Shown here: one piece after another, positions 34,983 through 44,491 of the stretch
Numbering within the stretch: position 1 is the stretch's first letter
Layout: each line of letters starts with the position of its first letter
From: Azospirillum sp. SYSU D00513
Lineage (GTDB): Bacteria > Pseudomonadota > Alphaproteobacteria > Azospirillales > Azospirillaceae
Length of the DNA stretch: 64,000 nt
Direction of reading: 5' to 3'
NCBI RefSeq assembly: GCF_017356015.1
Contig: NZ_JAFIQV010000023.1
Coordinates: forward strand, 1 to 64,000
Notes under the pieces: model-generated
What the model was told of the DNA's origin: nothing
Database searches by the model: none
What the model saw: the letters and a program-made list of their open reading frames with translations, nothing else
Made by a program: the position numbers and the translations under genes

Positions 34983-36110
34983 GTGGATATTCGCGATCTC
35001 CGGTCGGTGCGTGCCACCGGCGCCATCCTGCTTCTTGCCCTTTCCGTGGCGGGATGCGCGTCCAACCAGCCTGAGGTGGCTGCCCTGCCGCCCAAGATGG
35101 AAGCGCCGCCGGTCGATCCGAACGATCCGCTGGCCAGCTGGGTGCCGTACATCCGGGAAGCGTCGGAACGTTTCGACATGCCCGAAGCCTGGATCCGCGC
35201 CGTCATGGTCCGCGAGAGCGGCGGGCGCGCCATGGTCAACGGCAAGCCGGTCACCAGCCCGGCCGGCGCGATCGGTCTGATGCAGGTGATGCCGGGCACC
35301 TACGGCGACCTGCGCGAGGCCTATGGCCTCGGCCCCGATCCGACCGACCCGCGCGACAACATCCTGGCCGGCACGGCCTATCTGCGCGAGATGTACGACC
35401 TGTTCGGGGCGCCGGGCTTCCTCGCCGCCTACAATTGCGGGCCGGCCTGCTACGCCTCCCATCTCGCCGGCAAGCACAAGCTGCCGCGCGAGACCCGCCT
35501 CTACCTCGCGGCCATCAGCCCGACGTTGGACAAGGCGGCGCCGCGCGCCCGTTCGCAATCCGAGAACGCGGTCATCGAGGTCGCCGTGGTGCCCGACAAG
35601 CCGGCGGTGCCGGTTGCCAAGCCCGTGCCCAAGGCCGAAACCGCGGTCGCCGAGCGCGCTCGGAGCAGCGCTCCCCAGGCGGCGCCCGCCGCCGAGGCCC
35701 CCATCCAGTTCGCCGCCGTCATGCCGCCAGCGTCCCCGGCCCGGGCGTCCCTTCCGGCCCCGGTTGCGGTTCAGGTCCAGGCTCCGCTTCAGGCCGCGGC
35801 GCCCAAGCCCGTGCCGGCGCCGCAGCCCGTGGAGCAGGCCGTCGCGGAGGCGCCCGCGTCGCTGCCGGCCGTCCCCAGGCCGTCCATCCCGACCCAGCTC
35901 GCCGGGGCGACCGACTGGAAGACCGAGCGCACGCCGTCGCGTCCTGGCGTCCTGGTCGCCGAGGCGGTACTGCCGCCGGATGCGACCACGCGCGGGGAGC
36001 GGGTGATCATCCGCTTCGTCTCGCAGCGCAAGGACGGCTGCGGCAGCCTGCAGGGGCGTGACCGCGCCTGCGTGATCCAATCGGCCCAGGCCGCCGACAA
36101 GGAGTCCTGA
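34983..36110 (+). CDS. Lytic transglycosylase lipoprotein (SLT domain)
   Basis: Encodes 375 residues from the GTG at 34983, the start that gives a proper lipoprotein signal: basic VDIRDLRSVR, a hydrophobic core and the lipobox LSVAGC with Cys25. An SLT-type domain follows (about 45-185): the catalytic glutamate is probably that of VMVRESGGR, with SPAGAIGLMQVMPGTYGDL and AAYNCGP as the other conserved blocks. Such enzymes cut glycan strands to form 1,6-anhydro-muramic acid. The remaining half is a Pro/Ala/Val-rich linker and a short C-terminal segment of unknown role. The frame is also open upstream to a TTG at 34905, but that would bury the lipobox. Confidence 0.88.
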   Translation: MDIRDLRSVRATGAILLLALSVAGCASNQPEVAALPPKMEAPPVDPNDPLASWVPYIREASERFDMPEAWIRAVMVRESGGRAMVNGKPVTSPAGAIGLMQVMPGTYGDLREAYGLGPDPTDPRDNILAGTAYLREMYDLFGAPGFLAAYNCGPACYASHLAGKHKLPRETRLYLAAISPTLDKAAPRARSQSENAVIEVAVVPDKPAVPVAKPVPKAETAVAERARSSAPQAAPAAEAPIQFAAVMPPASPARASLPAPVAVQVQAPLQAAAPKPVPAPQPVEQAVAEAPASLPAVPRPSIPTQLAGATDWKTERTPSRPGVLVAEAVLPPDATTRGERVIIRFVSQRKDGCGSLQGRDRACVIQSAQAADKES

Positions 36111-36221
36111 CCCTCATCCTCCGCGCATCCGGCCTTCTTTCGTGGGAGGGCGGATGCGGGTGCGACCGAAAGCCGCGCCCGGCTGTTGTTCCTGCTGCCC
36201 CATCCCGCGCAGGTGCTGCCA

Positions 36222-36467
36222 ATGTCGTGGATCCGCTTCTTTCTCGGCGTGTGCGCCGCCATCGTCGCGCTCGCCCTTCTTGGTGTCTGGGCTCTGCGTG
36301 GGTTCGACACCTTCGGCATGGGCTTCCATGGAATCCTGGCGCTGCTGCTGGGAGCCATCCTGTCGAGCGCGGTCGGGATCGGGTTGATGGCGCTGGTCTT
36401 CTTCAGCAACCGCAGCGGCCATGACGACGAGATCGGCCGTCCCGATCCGCCGGATGGACTTTTTTAA
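36222..36467 (+). CDS. Small two-helix membrane protein, hypothetical
   Basis: Encodes 81 residues with two hydrophobic helices (about 4-25 and 34-63) and a short acidic, polar C-terminus ending PDPPDGLF. The start MSWIRFF begins the first helix. I know no specific function. It lies downstream of the lytic transglycosylase in the same direction, with a 111-base gap. Confidence 0.65.
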   Translation: MSWIRFFLGVCAAIVALALLGVWALRGFDTFGMGFHGILALLLGAILSSAVGIGLMALVFFSNRSGHDDEIGRPDPPDGLF

Positions 36468-36528
36468 ACACGGATTCTTTCAGATCCGCTTCTTTCGAAC
36501 CCAGCCCTTCCGGTTGAGGGCTGTGCCG

Positions 36529-36978
36529 TCAGAGCGTCGCGCGCAGGGCCTTGCCGTTCCGCCGGATGATCGACCGTGCCTCGACGATCAGGTCATCGAA
36601 ACCGAAAAGGCCGAGGAACATGGCCTCCACCCGCGCCTTTCCGCTGACGGTCAGCGTTCCGGTGCCGGGATCTTCGGCGATCGACAGGGCCGCCCGGTCG
36701 CACCCCAGAAAGCCCTTAGGGAAGGCCGCTTCGAAAAAGGTCTTGATGTGGCCGTCGCGCTGGTCGTCGAACATGACCCGGCCACCGGCCAGCGCCGCCG
36801 AGTCGACGGCCTGGGAAAGCTTGGCCTGCACCGCGTAGCCGCGGACCTGATCGACGGCGTAACCGACGGCACCGGCAAGGGGCAATCCGACCGCGAGAGC
36901 GACGATCAGGCCCAGGCGGCGTCCGCCGGTTCGCCGCTTCTCCTGTCCGAACGGCCTGAGGTTGTAGACCATCTCCAT
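36529..36978 (-). CDS. TadE/TadG-like Flp pilus assembly protein
   Basis: The 149-residue protein has one N-terminal membrane helix (RRLGLIVALAVGLPLAGAVGY) followed by a VQAKLSQAVDSAALAGGR segment, the hallmark of the TadE/TadG-like family, and a periplasmic domain. Pseudopilin-like or minor Tad pilus roles are known for the family. The start at 36978 is chosen for its GGAGA ribosome-binding site; earlier ATGs exist at 37032 and 37062. No other tad genes are in the window. A consensus CtrA box lies 60-74 bases upstream. Confidence 0.75.
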   Translation of the reverse strand: MEMVYNLRPFGQEKRRTGGRRLGLIVALAVGLPLAGAVGYAVDQVRGYAVQAKLSQAVDSAALAGGRVMFDDQRDGHIKTFFEAAFPKGFLGCDRAALSIAEDPGTGTLTVSGKARVEAMFLGLFGFDDLIVEARSIIRRNGKALRATL

Positions 36979-37037
36979 GAACCGGTCTCCGAGCCTTCGA
37001 CGCAAGTTGAGGTCCGTGTAAATATGCGGCATGCCGG

Positions 37038-37052
37038 TTAAAGGCGGATTAA
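37038..37052. promoter_or_regulatory. Consensus CtrA-binding box
   Basis: TTAA-N7-TTAA is matched exactly at 37038-37052 (spacer AGGCGGA). It lies 60-74 bases upstream of the pilus-gene start at 36978, and 190 bases upstream of the divergent PAS/exonuclease-fold gene. Confidence 0.6.
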
Positions 37053-37242
37053 CGGAAAGCAAATAAGCAAAGCCTACCAGTTCGGTAAGTTGAAAAGTTG
37101 TATAAAATTTGCGCTATACTGTCTTCTTCAGAGAAGGCGGGCAGCCGCCGCGCGGCCGCTCTCCCAGGCCGCCGCACTCTTTGCGCGCCCGCGCTGCCGC
37201 GCTACAGTCCTGGCCGGAAAAGAACGGGAAGGGGACGGCCCG

Positions 37243-38622
37243 ATGACGGGCGGCACGGGGCGGGTGGCGATGATGGCCCTGGCGGTCGCCGCATTGGCGA
37301 TGGCCTATCTCGGCGCCGAGGCCGGACGCGCGGTCGACGGCGACGTCATGATCTTCGCCATGGACATGGGCGTCCTTGCGGTGGGGCTCGCGGCACTTTG
37401 GCTGGTGTTCGCGCGGCTGGGCCGTCATTTCCGGGACTTGGAGAGGCTGCGCGACGCCATGGTCGAGCCGCGCATGCGCGGCGACGCGCTGGCCCGGTGG
37501 GACGGCGGGCGGGACGACGCCCTTGGCGGGCTCGCGAGGGCCGCGTCGGAACTGGCCCGCCGGGAGCGGCGTGGCGGCGACCGTACGGGCGACCGTACGG
37601 GCGACCGGTTGGCGGCGGTGGCCGCGCTGCTGGAGGAGCCGGTGCTGGTTCTCGGCAGCCAGGGGCGGGTCGAGGTGCAGAACGGAGCGGCGTCCTGGCT
37701 GCTGGAGACGGCGCCCGGCGACGACGTCTATGACCACCTGCACCGGCCCGACCTGTTCCGCGCCATCGAGCGGGCACGCGAGAGCGGCCAACCCGTCTCC
37801 GCCATCCTCCACCGCACGGACGGCACGGAGCTGCCGGCGCGCGTCGCCGACCTGGGCCTCAACGCGGGAGTCGCGCTGGTCTTCCCGGCTCGGCGGGCCG
37901 ACGGGCGCGCGCTGGCCGGGGGCTCACGCTCCGTCGTGATCCCGAACGGGCGTGCAGCGCATCTCGGCGACGATCAGGCGCTGACCGCGCTGCCCCTGGT
38001 CGCGCTGTGGGTCGCGACCACCGCGGGCGGCCCCGGCGAATGGGGCGGTGAGGGGCAGGTGATCGCGGTCGGGACGATGCGGCTGGCCGGCGTCCGCGTC
38101 TTCCGGACGCTGTCGCTCGACTTCTTCGTGGATCCCGGAGAGCCGGTGCCCGAGGAGGCGACGGCCCGGCACGGCGTCACCACGAGCATGGTGGAGGGTG
38201 CGCGCCCCTTCGCCGACGCCTGGCCGGCCATCGCGGACGCGCTGCGCGGCTGCGTCGTCGTGGGGGTGGAGGTCCAGGCGTCGCTGGACGCGCTCGCCCG
38301 CGCCCGCGCCCGCGCGGGCCTTCCGGAGGAGGAGGCGCACCCTTCGCTCGACCTCGGGCGGCTGGCGAGGGCGCTCGACCCGGCGCTCGATGAGACCTCC
38401 CTGACCGGGCTTGCCCGTGCCTATGGCTTGGTCTCGGAAAACCATTCCTCCGATGCGAGGAGGGGCGTGTTCCTTCCCGTCGAATGGACGGCGGATCTCG
38501 CCTCGGCGGTGCTGACCCGCCTGTCCGAACGTGGCGTCGCCACACATGGCGAGGCGCGCGCCTTCGGTGCGCCGGACGCCGTCCCGCCTTCTACCGCCAT
38601 TTCGGGCGGCGGCCCGCCTTGA
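37243..38622 (+). CDS. Membrane PAS protein with degenerate DnaQ-like exonuclease fold
   Basis: Encodes 459 residues from the ATG at 37243, which is preceded by GGGAAGGGGACGG. Two membrane helices (about 9-25 and 38-56) lead into a charged linker with the repeat GDRTGDRTGDR, then a PAS-like domain (about 123-214). The region 250-440 follows the DnaQ epsilon-subunit pattern (VIAVGTMRLAGVRVF, VDPGEPVPEEATARHGVTTSMVEGARPF). However, the motif I DxE is absent (VALWVATTAG) and motif II HNxxFD has become VEVQASLD. It is therefore probably not an active exonuclease but a sensor or binding protein. Its last 32 bases overlap the convergent YaiI-type gene. Confidence 0.8.
   Translation: MTGGTGRVAMMALAVAALAMAYLGAEAGRAVDGDVMIFAMDMGVLAVGLAALWLVFARLGRHFRDLERLRDAMVEPRMRGDALARWDGGRDDALGGLARAASELARRERRGGDRTGDRTGDRLAAVAALLEEPVLVLGSQGRVEVQNGAASWLLETAPGDDVYDHLHRPDLFRAIERARESGQPVSAILHRTDGTELPARVADLGLNAGVALVFPARRADGRALAGGSRSVVIPNGRAAHLGDDQALTALPLVALWVATTAGGPGEWGGEGQVIAVGTMRLAGVRVFRTLSLDFFVDPGEPVPEEATARHGVTTSMVEGARPFADAWPAIADALRGCVVVGVEVQASLDALARARARAGLPEEEAHPSLDLGRLARALDPALDETSLTGLARAYGLVSENHSSDARRGVFLPVEWTADLASAVLTRLSERGVATHGEARAFGAPDAVPPSTAISGGGPP
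37577..37608. repeat. 12-bp tandem repeat in linker
   Basis: Two identical 12-base units (37577-37588, 37589-37600) and a partial third encode GDRT repeats in the linker between the membrane helices and the PAS domain. They are a candidate for strain variation. Confidence 0.75.
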
Positions 38623-39058
38623 GCGCCTGGACGGCCTGGTCCAGCGCCTGAAGGAACCGGGAACGGTCCTGCTGGGACATCGGGGCGTTGCCGCCGCCGA
38701 CCACGCCCATGTCGCGCAGGTCGGCCATCAGGGCGCGCGTCGCCAGAGCCGTGCCGATGGAGTCGCCCGTGAAGGGCTTGCCGGTCGAGCCGATGACGAC
38801 CGCCCCCTTCTTCACGCAGCGGTCGGCAAGCTGGATGTCGGCCGTGATGACGATGTCGTTCTCCGTGGCACGCTCCGCGATCCAGTTGTCGGCCGCGTCG
38901 AACTCCGAACCGACGACGACCAGTTCGGACAGGCACTCCGTCGGCAGGCGCAACGGGGCGTTGGAAACCAGGAAAACCTTGCTTCCGGTGCGGCCGGCGA
39001 CCCGGTAGATCTCCGGCTTCACCGGACAGGCGTCGGCATCGACGTAGATATTCAGCAC
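38591..39058 (-). CDS. YaiI/YqxD family protein (DUF188)
   Basis: The 155-residue protein has the family signature MLNIYVDADACPVKPEI at the N-terminus. Further conserved blocks are FLVSNAPLRLP, GSEFDAADNWIAER, DIVITADIQLADRC and the C-terminal GKPFTGDSIG. The acidic residues suggest a PIN-like nuclease fold. The cellular role is not established. It converges on and overlaps the PAS/DnaQ-like gene by 32 bases at the 3' end. Confidence 0.92.
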   Translation of the reverse strand: MLNIYVDADACPVKPEIYRVAGRTGSKVFLVSNAPLRLPTECLSELVVVGSEFDAADNWIAERATENDIVITADIQLADRCVKKGAVVIGSTGKPFTGDSIGTALATRALMADLRDMGVVGGGNAPMSQQDRSRFLQALDQAVQALKAGRRPKWR

Positions 39059-39182
39059 GGACCACCCATCCTTCGCCGTTTCACGAAGCGTTCTTATGCG
39101 CTAAAACCCTCGGTCAAGCGAAGTGGTGCCTCGACGGGCGCCCTTGATTTCTTTTCCCCGTGCAAAAGGGTCGGAGCGGCGC

Positions 39183-40859
<1,677 letters not shown>

Positions 40860-40896
40860 CCGGTACCGGCCGAGCAGGCCGTTCGATCCGGACAAA

Positions 40897-40931
40897 AGAA
40901 AACCGGGAGCCGTCGGCTCCCGGTTTTTTTA
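40897..40931 (+). terminator. Intrinsic terminator after ettA
   Basis: An 11-bp stem (40901-40911 with 40915-40925) has a 3-base loop and T7 after it, and A-rich sequence before it. It lies between converging genes and can serve both strands. Confidence 0.92.
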
Positions 40932-40946
40932 TGCCTGCGGCTGGGG

Positions 40947-42461
40947 TCAGGCCGGCGGGGATTGGGACGCGAGCCGGTGGTGCTCATCGACGGCGGCGCG
41001 CAGGAGCGCCTTCAGTTCGTCGTCGCGCCGGTGGAAGACCGCGGTGACCTGTCCCTTGGCCCGGTTGATGTGCAGGATCTCGATCGGCACGGTCGCGGCC
41101 GGACCGCCGCCCGTGCCCAGGCTGACGCGCGCCTCGACCACCTCTCCGGCGCGGTAGTCGTGATCCGGCGCGTGGAGGCACAGGCCGCCGGCCGACCAGT
41201 TGTCGGTGACATGGGCGCCGCGTCCGGTCCGCACGATCAGGCCGGGGCGGGTGAAGCGCGTGTGGCCGCCCCCTTGCGGCCGCGTGCCCGCCGGAGCGCG
41301 CGGCGCGGGCAGGGCCGGGCTGGTGCCGGCCTTGTCCTCGATGCCGGTGCCGGCGAGCCGGGCCTCGCCGAACCGGGCGCCGTGCACCACCGCCTCGCCC
41401 ATGTGGGCGTGGCTGAGGTCGGCGCCGGTGAAGTCGGCCCCCTCGAAGTTCGCCGGCCAGTTCCGTCCGCCGGACAGCGCGACCGGCCGGGCGTCGGCCC
41501 GCGACAGCAGCGTGCGGGCCAGGTGCGCGCGCCGGAGGTTGGCGCCCCGCAGGTCGGCCCCGCTGAGGTCGGAGCCGCCGAGATCGGTGTAGGAGAGATC
41601 GGCCATCTCCAGGCTGGCGCCGCCGAGCCTCGCCTTCGCCAGCAGGCAGCGTCGCATCCGCGCCGCGGACAGGGTGCGCCCGCGCAACTCCACCGACGGC
41701 ACCACGGCGAGATCCAGGTCGATGCGCCGGCCCTGGGCTCCCCCGCTGCTCACCCAAAGCTCGTGCGCGGTGACCGCTTCCAGGAAGTCGGTGGCGGTGA
41801 CAAGCTTGTAGGTGGGCTGGACGATCGCATCCGGCGGCAGGGCGAAGGGGATGTAGGTGCGCGCCAGGGTCGCCTGATCGAAGACCGTCCGGCCGAAGGT
41901 GACGCCCTCCAGCGTGGCGCCCGACAGGTCGGTGCCGATCAGCACGGCCGCAGACAGGTTCGCCCCGGTCAGATCCGCGTCGTTGAGGTCGGCGCCGGTC
42001 AGGTCGCAGCCGCCGAAATTGGCCCCGGCCAGCATCGCGCGTTCCAGCCGTGCCTCCGTCAGCCGGGTCGTGCCGAGCCCGCCGATCGGAGCCGAACCCT
42101 CCGCCGTCAGCGTTCCCGCCCGGAAATCGGCGCCGCGCAGGTTGGTTTCAGTCAGCAGCGCGCGGTGCAGGTTGGCGCCGCGCAGATCGGCCCCGAGCAG
42201 GGAAGCCCCGGTCAGGTTTGCCGCTTCCAGGTCGGCACCGAACAGATCCGCCTGCGACAGGTCGGCGCCGGCGAGCCGGGCGCCCGCGAGGTTCGCCCCG
42301 GCCAGCTTGGCGCCGGACAGGTTGATCCGTTCCAGGTTGAAGCGCGAGAGATCGCGGAAGCTGAGATCGGCGCGCCGGCCGCCCCGGTGCTTGAGCCATT
42401 TCTGATGGGCGGCCACGGCCGCCTTAATGGTCTCGACGTCGTTCGGAACCAGAGCGGTCAT
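40947..42461 (-). CDS. Pentapeptide-repeat protein with C-terminal PilZ domain
   Basis: Encodes 504 residues from the ATG at 42461. Most of the protein is A(D/N)LxX pentapeptide repeats forming a right-handed beta-helix in two blocks, separated by a non-repeat segment near 235-270. The last 110 residues form a PilZ-like domain with HTRFTRPGLIV and the NxSxxG motif in DNWSAGGLCL, followed by typical beta-strands. PilZ domains bind cyclic di-GMP, though the arginine motif here is RxxR rather than the canonical RxxxR. I infer a c-di-GMP-responsive scaffold. A GTG at 42533 is an alternative start. Confidence 0.88.
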   Translation of the reverse strand: MTALVPNDVETIKAAVAAHQKWLKHRGGRRADLSFRDLSRFNLERINLSGAKLAGANLAGARLAGADLSQADLFGADLEAANLTGASLLGADLRGANLHRALLTETNLRGADFRAGTLTAEGSAPIGGLGTTRLTEARLERAMLAGANFGGCDLTGADLNDADLTGANLSAAVLIGTDLSGATLEGVTFGRTVFDQATLARTYIPFALPPDAIVQPTYKLVTATDFLEAVTAHELWVSSGGAQGRRIDLDLAVVPSVELRGRTLSAARMRRCLLAKARLGGASLEMADLSYTDLGGSDLSGADLRGANLRRAHLARTLLSRADARPVALSGGRNWPANFEGADFTGADLSHAHMGEAVVHGARFGEARLAGTGIEDKAGTSPALPAPRAPAGTRPQGGGHTRFTRPGLIVRTGRGAHVTDNWSAGGLCLHAPDHDYRAGEVVEARVSLGTGGGPAATVPIEILHINRAKGQVTAVFHRRDDELKALLRAAVDEHHRLASQSPPA

Positions 42462-42582
42462 CGGAAGGCGGACGTCCCATGGCGGCAAGGAAGCTGATCC
42501 GACCAGCTTACCCCGTTTGGTTGCGCCAGTCACTTGATCCCTTCACTTCATCCGTTCACGCGCGGTGCGCCCCCCGCACGAG

Positions 42583-42613
42583 AAAAGGGCCGCCCCGGAG
42601 GAGCGGCCCTTCG
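42583..42613 (-). terminator. Terminator of the mlaA-mlaC operon
   Basis: A 9-bp stem (42585-42593 with 42603-42611) has AAAA beside it, which reads as a U-run on the minus strand, just past the mlaC stop. Confidence 0.75.
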
Positions 42614-42643
42614 CCGGAACCCGTCCGTTCGCCGTCCGGCGGA

Positions 42644-43282
42644 TCAGCCGGCGCGCGCCGTCCTCTGGCGTAGCGCCCGGATCAGCCCGTCGATCCGGCC
42701 GCCGTTCTGCTCGATGACCGAGGCAAATTCCTGCCGCTGGGTGACGCCCATGCTGACGCCCTCGACCATCACGTCGATGATCTTGTAGGAGTCGCCGCGC
42801 TGGCGGACGCGCCAGTCCACATTGATCGGCGGGCCGCTGGGGCGCACGATCTGGGTCGTCACCATGCTGTCCGCCTCTCCGGCGGAACGGGTGTTGACGA
42901 CCTTGAAGGTTTCGCCGGAATATTCGACGAACCGATTCGCATAGGTGTCGACGACCATTCGTTCAAACAGCGTCAGGTATTCTTCCTGCTGCTGCGGCGT
43001 CGCCTGGTTCCAGTAGCGGCCGAGAACCCAGCGCCCGATGTAGGGAACGTCGAAGCCCTCGTTCAGGAGCTCCCGGAAACGGGCCTGCGCCTGATCCTTG
43101 GGCGTGCTCTTGTTCGCGAAGGTCGCGATCGCCTGGTTTCCGAGTCTTTCGATGAACGCTCCGGCACCCTGGCCCGCGGTCTGGGCGAAGGCGGGAGACG
43201 CGACCCGGCTGCTCACCGCGAGCAGGGCCGCGCACGTCATGAACAAGCGGCGTGTCAGCATGTTAGGCAAAGTGGCAGCCAT
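42644..43282 (-). CDS. mlaC: MlaC-type periplasmic phospholipid-binding protein
   Basis: MlaC shuttles phospholipids between the outer-membrane MlaA complex and the inner-membrane MlaFEDB transporter. The 212-residue protein has a signal peptide (to about 33, PAFAQ) and the Tol-Tol-Ttg2 fold with GNQAIATFANKSTP, FRELLNEGFDVPYIGRWVLGRYW, VDWRVRQRGDSYKIIDVMVEGVSM and QRQEFASVI. mlaA lies 89 bases upstream on the same strand. The mlaFEDB genes are not in the window. Confidence 0.94.
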   Translation of the reverse strand: MAATLPNMLTRRLFMTCAALLAVSSRVASPAFAQTAGQGAGAFIERLGNQAIATFANKSTPKDQAQARFRELLNEGFDVPYIGRWVLGRYWNQATPQQQEEYLTLFERMVVDTYANRFVEYSGETFKVVNTRSAGEADSMVTTQIVRPSGPPINVDWRVRQRGDSYKIIDVMVEGVSMGVTQRQEFASVIEQNGGRIDGLIRALRQRTARAG

Positions 43283-43371
43283 CGGACGGTTGTCAATATG
43301 TTACGGAAAAACAGCGGCGCGCCCGGTTGGTGCCGCGCCGCCGTGCCCGGCGGGCCGGATCACGTCGCGGA

Positions 43372-44163
43372 TCACTGCGGGAATTCGGGGAAGTCCGGAA
43401 GCTGCTGCCCGGCGCCCGCACCGCCCGTCCGGCCGTCGCGGATCGCCGCCTGGCGCTGCTGGTGGTAGAGGCTGCGAGTGGTGGCGTAGGGATCGATCGA
43501 GTTGCGGCGGAGATCCTCGATCTCCCGCAGGAGGCCGGCCCGGCGGTCGACCGCGTAGGCGCCGGTGCGGCCGTAGAGCCATTCCTGATTGCCGCTGGCG
43601 TTGCCCCAGAGCCGGACCGGATCGGCGACCGTGTCCACGGCATAGCCGAAGGTGTCGCGCAGGTTCGACGGGCCGATGATCGGCAACACCAGGAACGGAC
43701 CCTCGCCGACGCCCCAGGCGCCGAGCGTCTGGCCGAAATCCTCCTGGTCGTTCGGAATGCCGGCCGCGGTCGCCACGTCGGCGATGCCGCCGAAGCCCAG
43801 CAGCGTGTTGGTCATGAAGCGCCCGGTCGCCGTGCCGGCACCTTCCAGGTCGCCCTGGAGCAGGTTGTGAGCGATGTTGAACGGGCTGAGCAGATTGTAA
43901 ATGAAGCTGTGGACGGCGACTCGGAGGGGATCCGGGACCACGGCGACATAGCCTTCGGCGACCGGCTGGAGCACGGCCTTGTCCACGGTCTCGTTGAACC
44001 CGAAGATGGCGCGGTTCACCGGCTCGAACGGGTCGTTCGCGCCGGCTTGCACGTCCTGGCCCACGGGCGCGTTCGGCGTTCCGGCGCAGCCCGCCACGCC
44101 GATGGCCAACAGGGCGGCCGTGGCCGTGCGGAGAAGGGGGCGGGTATAGCGGGCCAGCGTCAT
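43372..44163 (-). CDS. mlaA: MlaA (VacJ) family lipoprotein
   Basis: MlaA removes mislocalised phospholipid from the outer leaflet of the outer membrane. The 263-residue protein has a lipoprotein signal with lipobox IGVAGC (Cys26) and the family core NDPFEPVNRAIFGFNETVDK, NLLSPFNIAHNLLQGDL, GRFMTNTLLGFGGIADVA, GEGPFLVLPIIGPSNLRDTFGY. It is upstream of mlaC in the same operon. Confidence 0.95.
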   Translation of the reverse strand: MTLARYTRPLLRTATAALLAIGVAGCAGTPNAPVGQDVQAGANDPFEPVNRAIFGFNETVDKAVLQPVAEGYVAVVPDPLRVAVHSFIYNLLSPFNIAHNLLQGDLEGAGTATGRFMTNTLLGFGGIADVATAAGIPNDQEDFGQTLGAWGVGEGPFLVLPIIGPSNLRDTFGYAVDTVADPVRLWGNASGNQEWLYGRTGAYAVDRRAGLLREIEDLRRNSIDPYATTRSLYHQQRQAAIRDGRTGGAGAGQQLPDFPEFPQ

Positions 44164-44491
44164 CTGTCAGGGCTCTTCTTCAGGCGTTCGTGCGTCGGCG
44201 GGCCACGGTCCGTCGGGTCCCGGCGATGACGCGTCGGGCGAAGCACCGTGCGCGACAAATCATTGAACTATCACAGCCCGTTTCGTTTGACCAGATCGCG
44301 GTGGAGCTTGCGTTGGGCCATGCACCGCATGGGTGCGGGCCGGCGGCCGGTGCCCCCCGGAACGGACCCTCCCGGCCGGGTGGCGTGCCGACGGCTCGAA
44401 AACAGGTTTACGTCGCATAAAGATATCTTTATATCTGTATCCGGACTGGCGGCCGGGGTGGCTTCCGGGACTTGCATTGCTTCTGGCGACC
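44164..44491. other. Intergenic region between divergent mlaA and the SahR-like gene
   Basis: A 328-base gap with no convincing gene. The only strong feature is the AT-rich palindrome pair at 44417-44436, about 55 bases before the regulator start. Confidence 0.6.
44417..44436. promoter_or_regulatory. Probable SahR-type operator
   Basis: ATAAAGATATCTTTAT (44417-44432) is a perfect 16-bp palindrome. A second, overlapping inverted repeat is AGATAT-CTTT-ATATCT (44421-44436). It is the most AT-rich spot in this part of a GC-rich region and lies 56 bases upstream of the regulator start. Confidence 0.75.
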
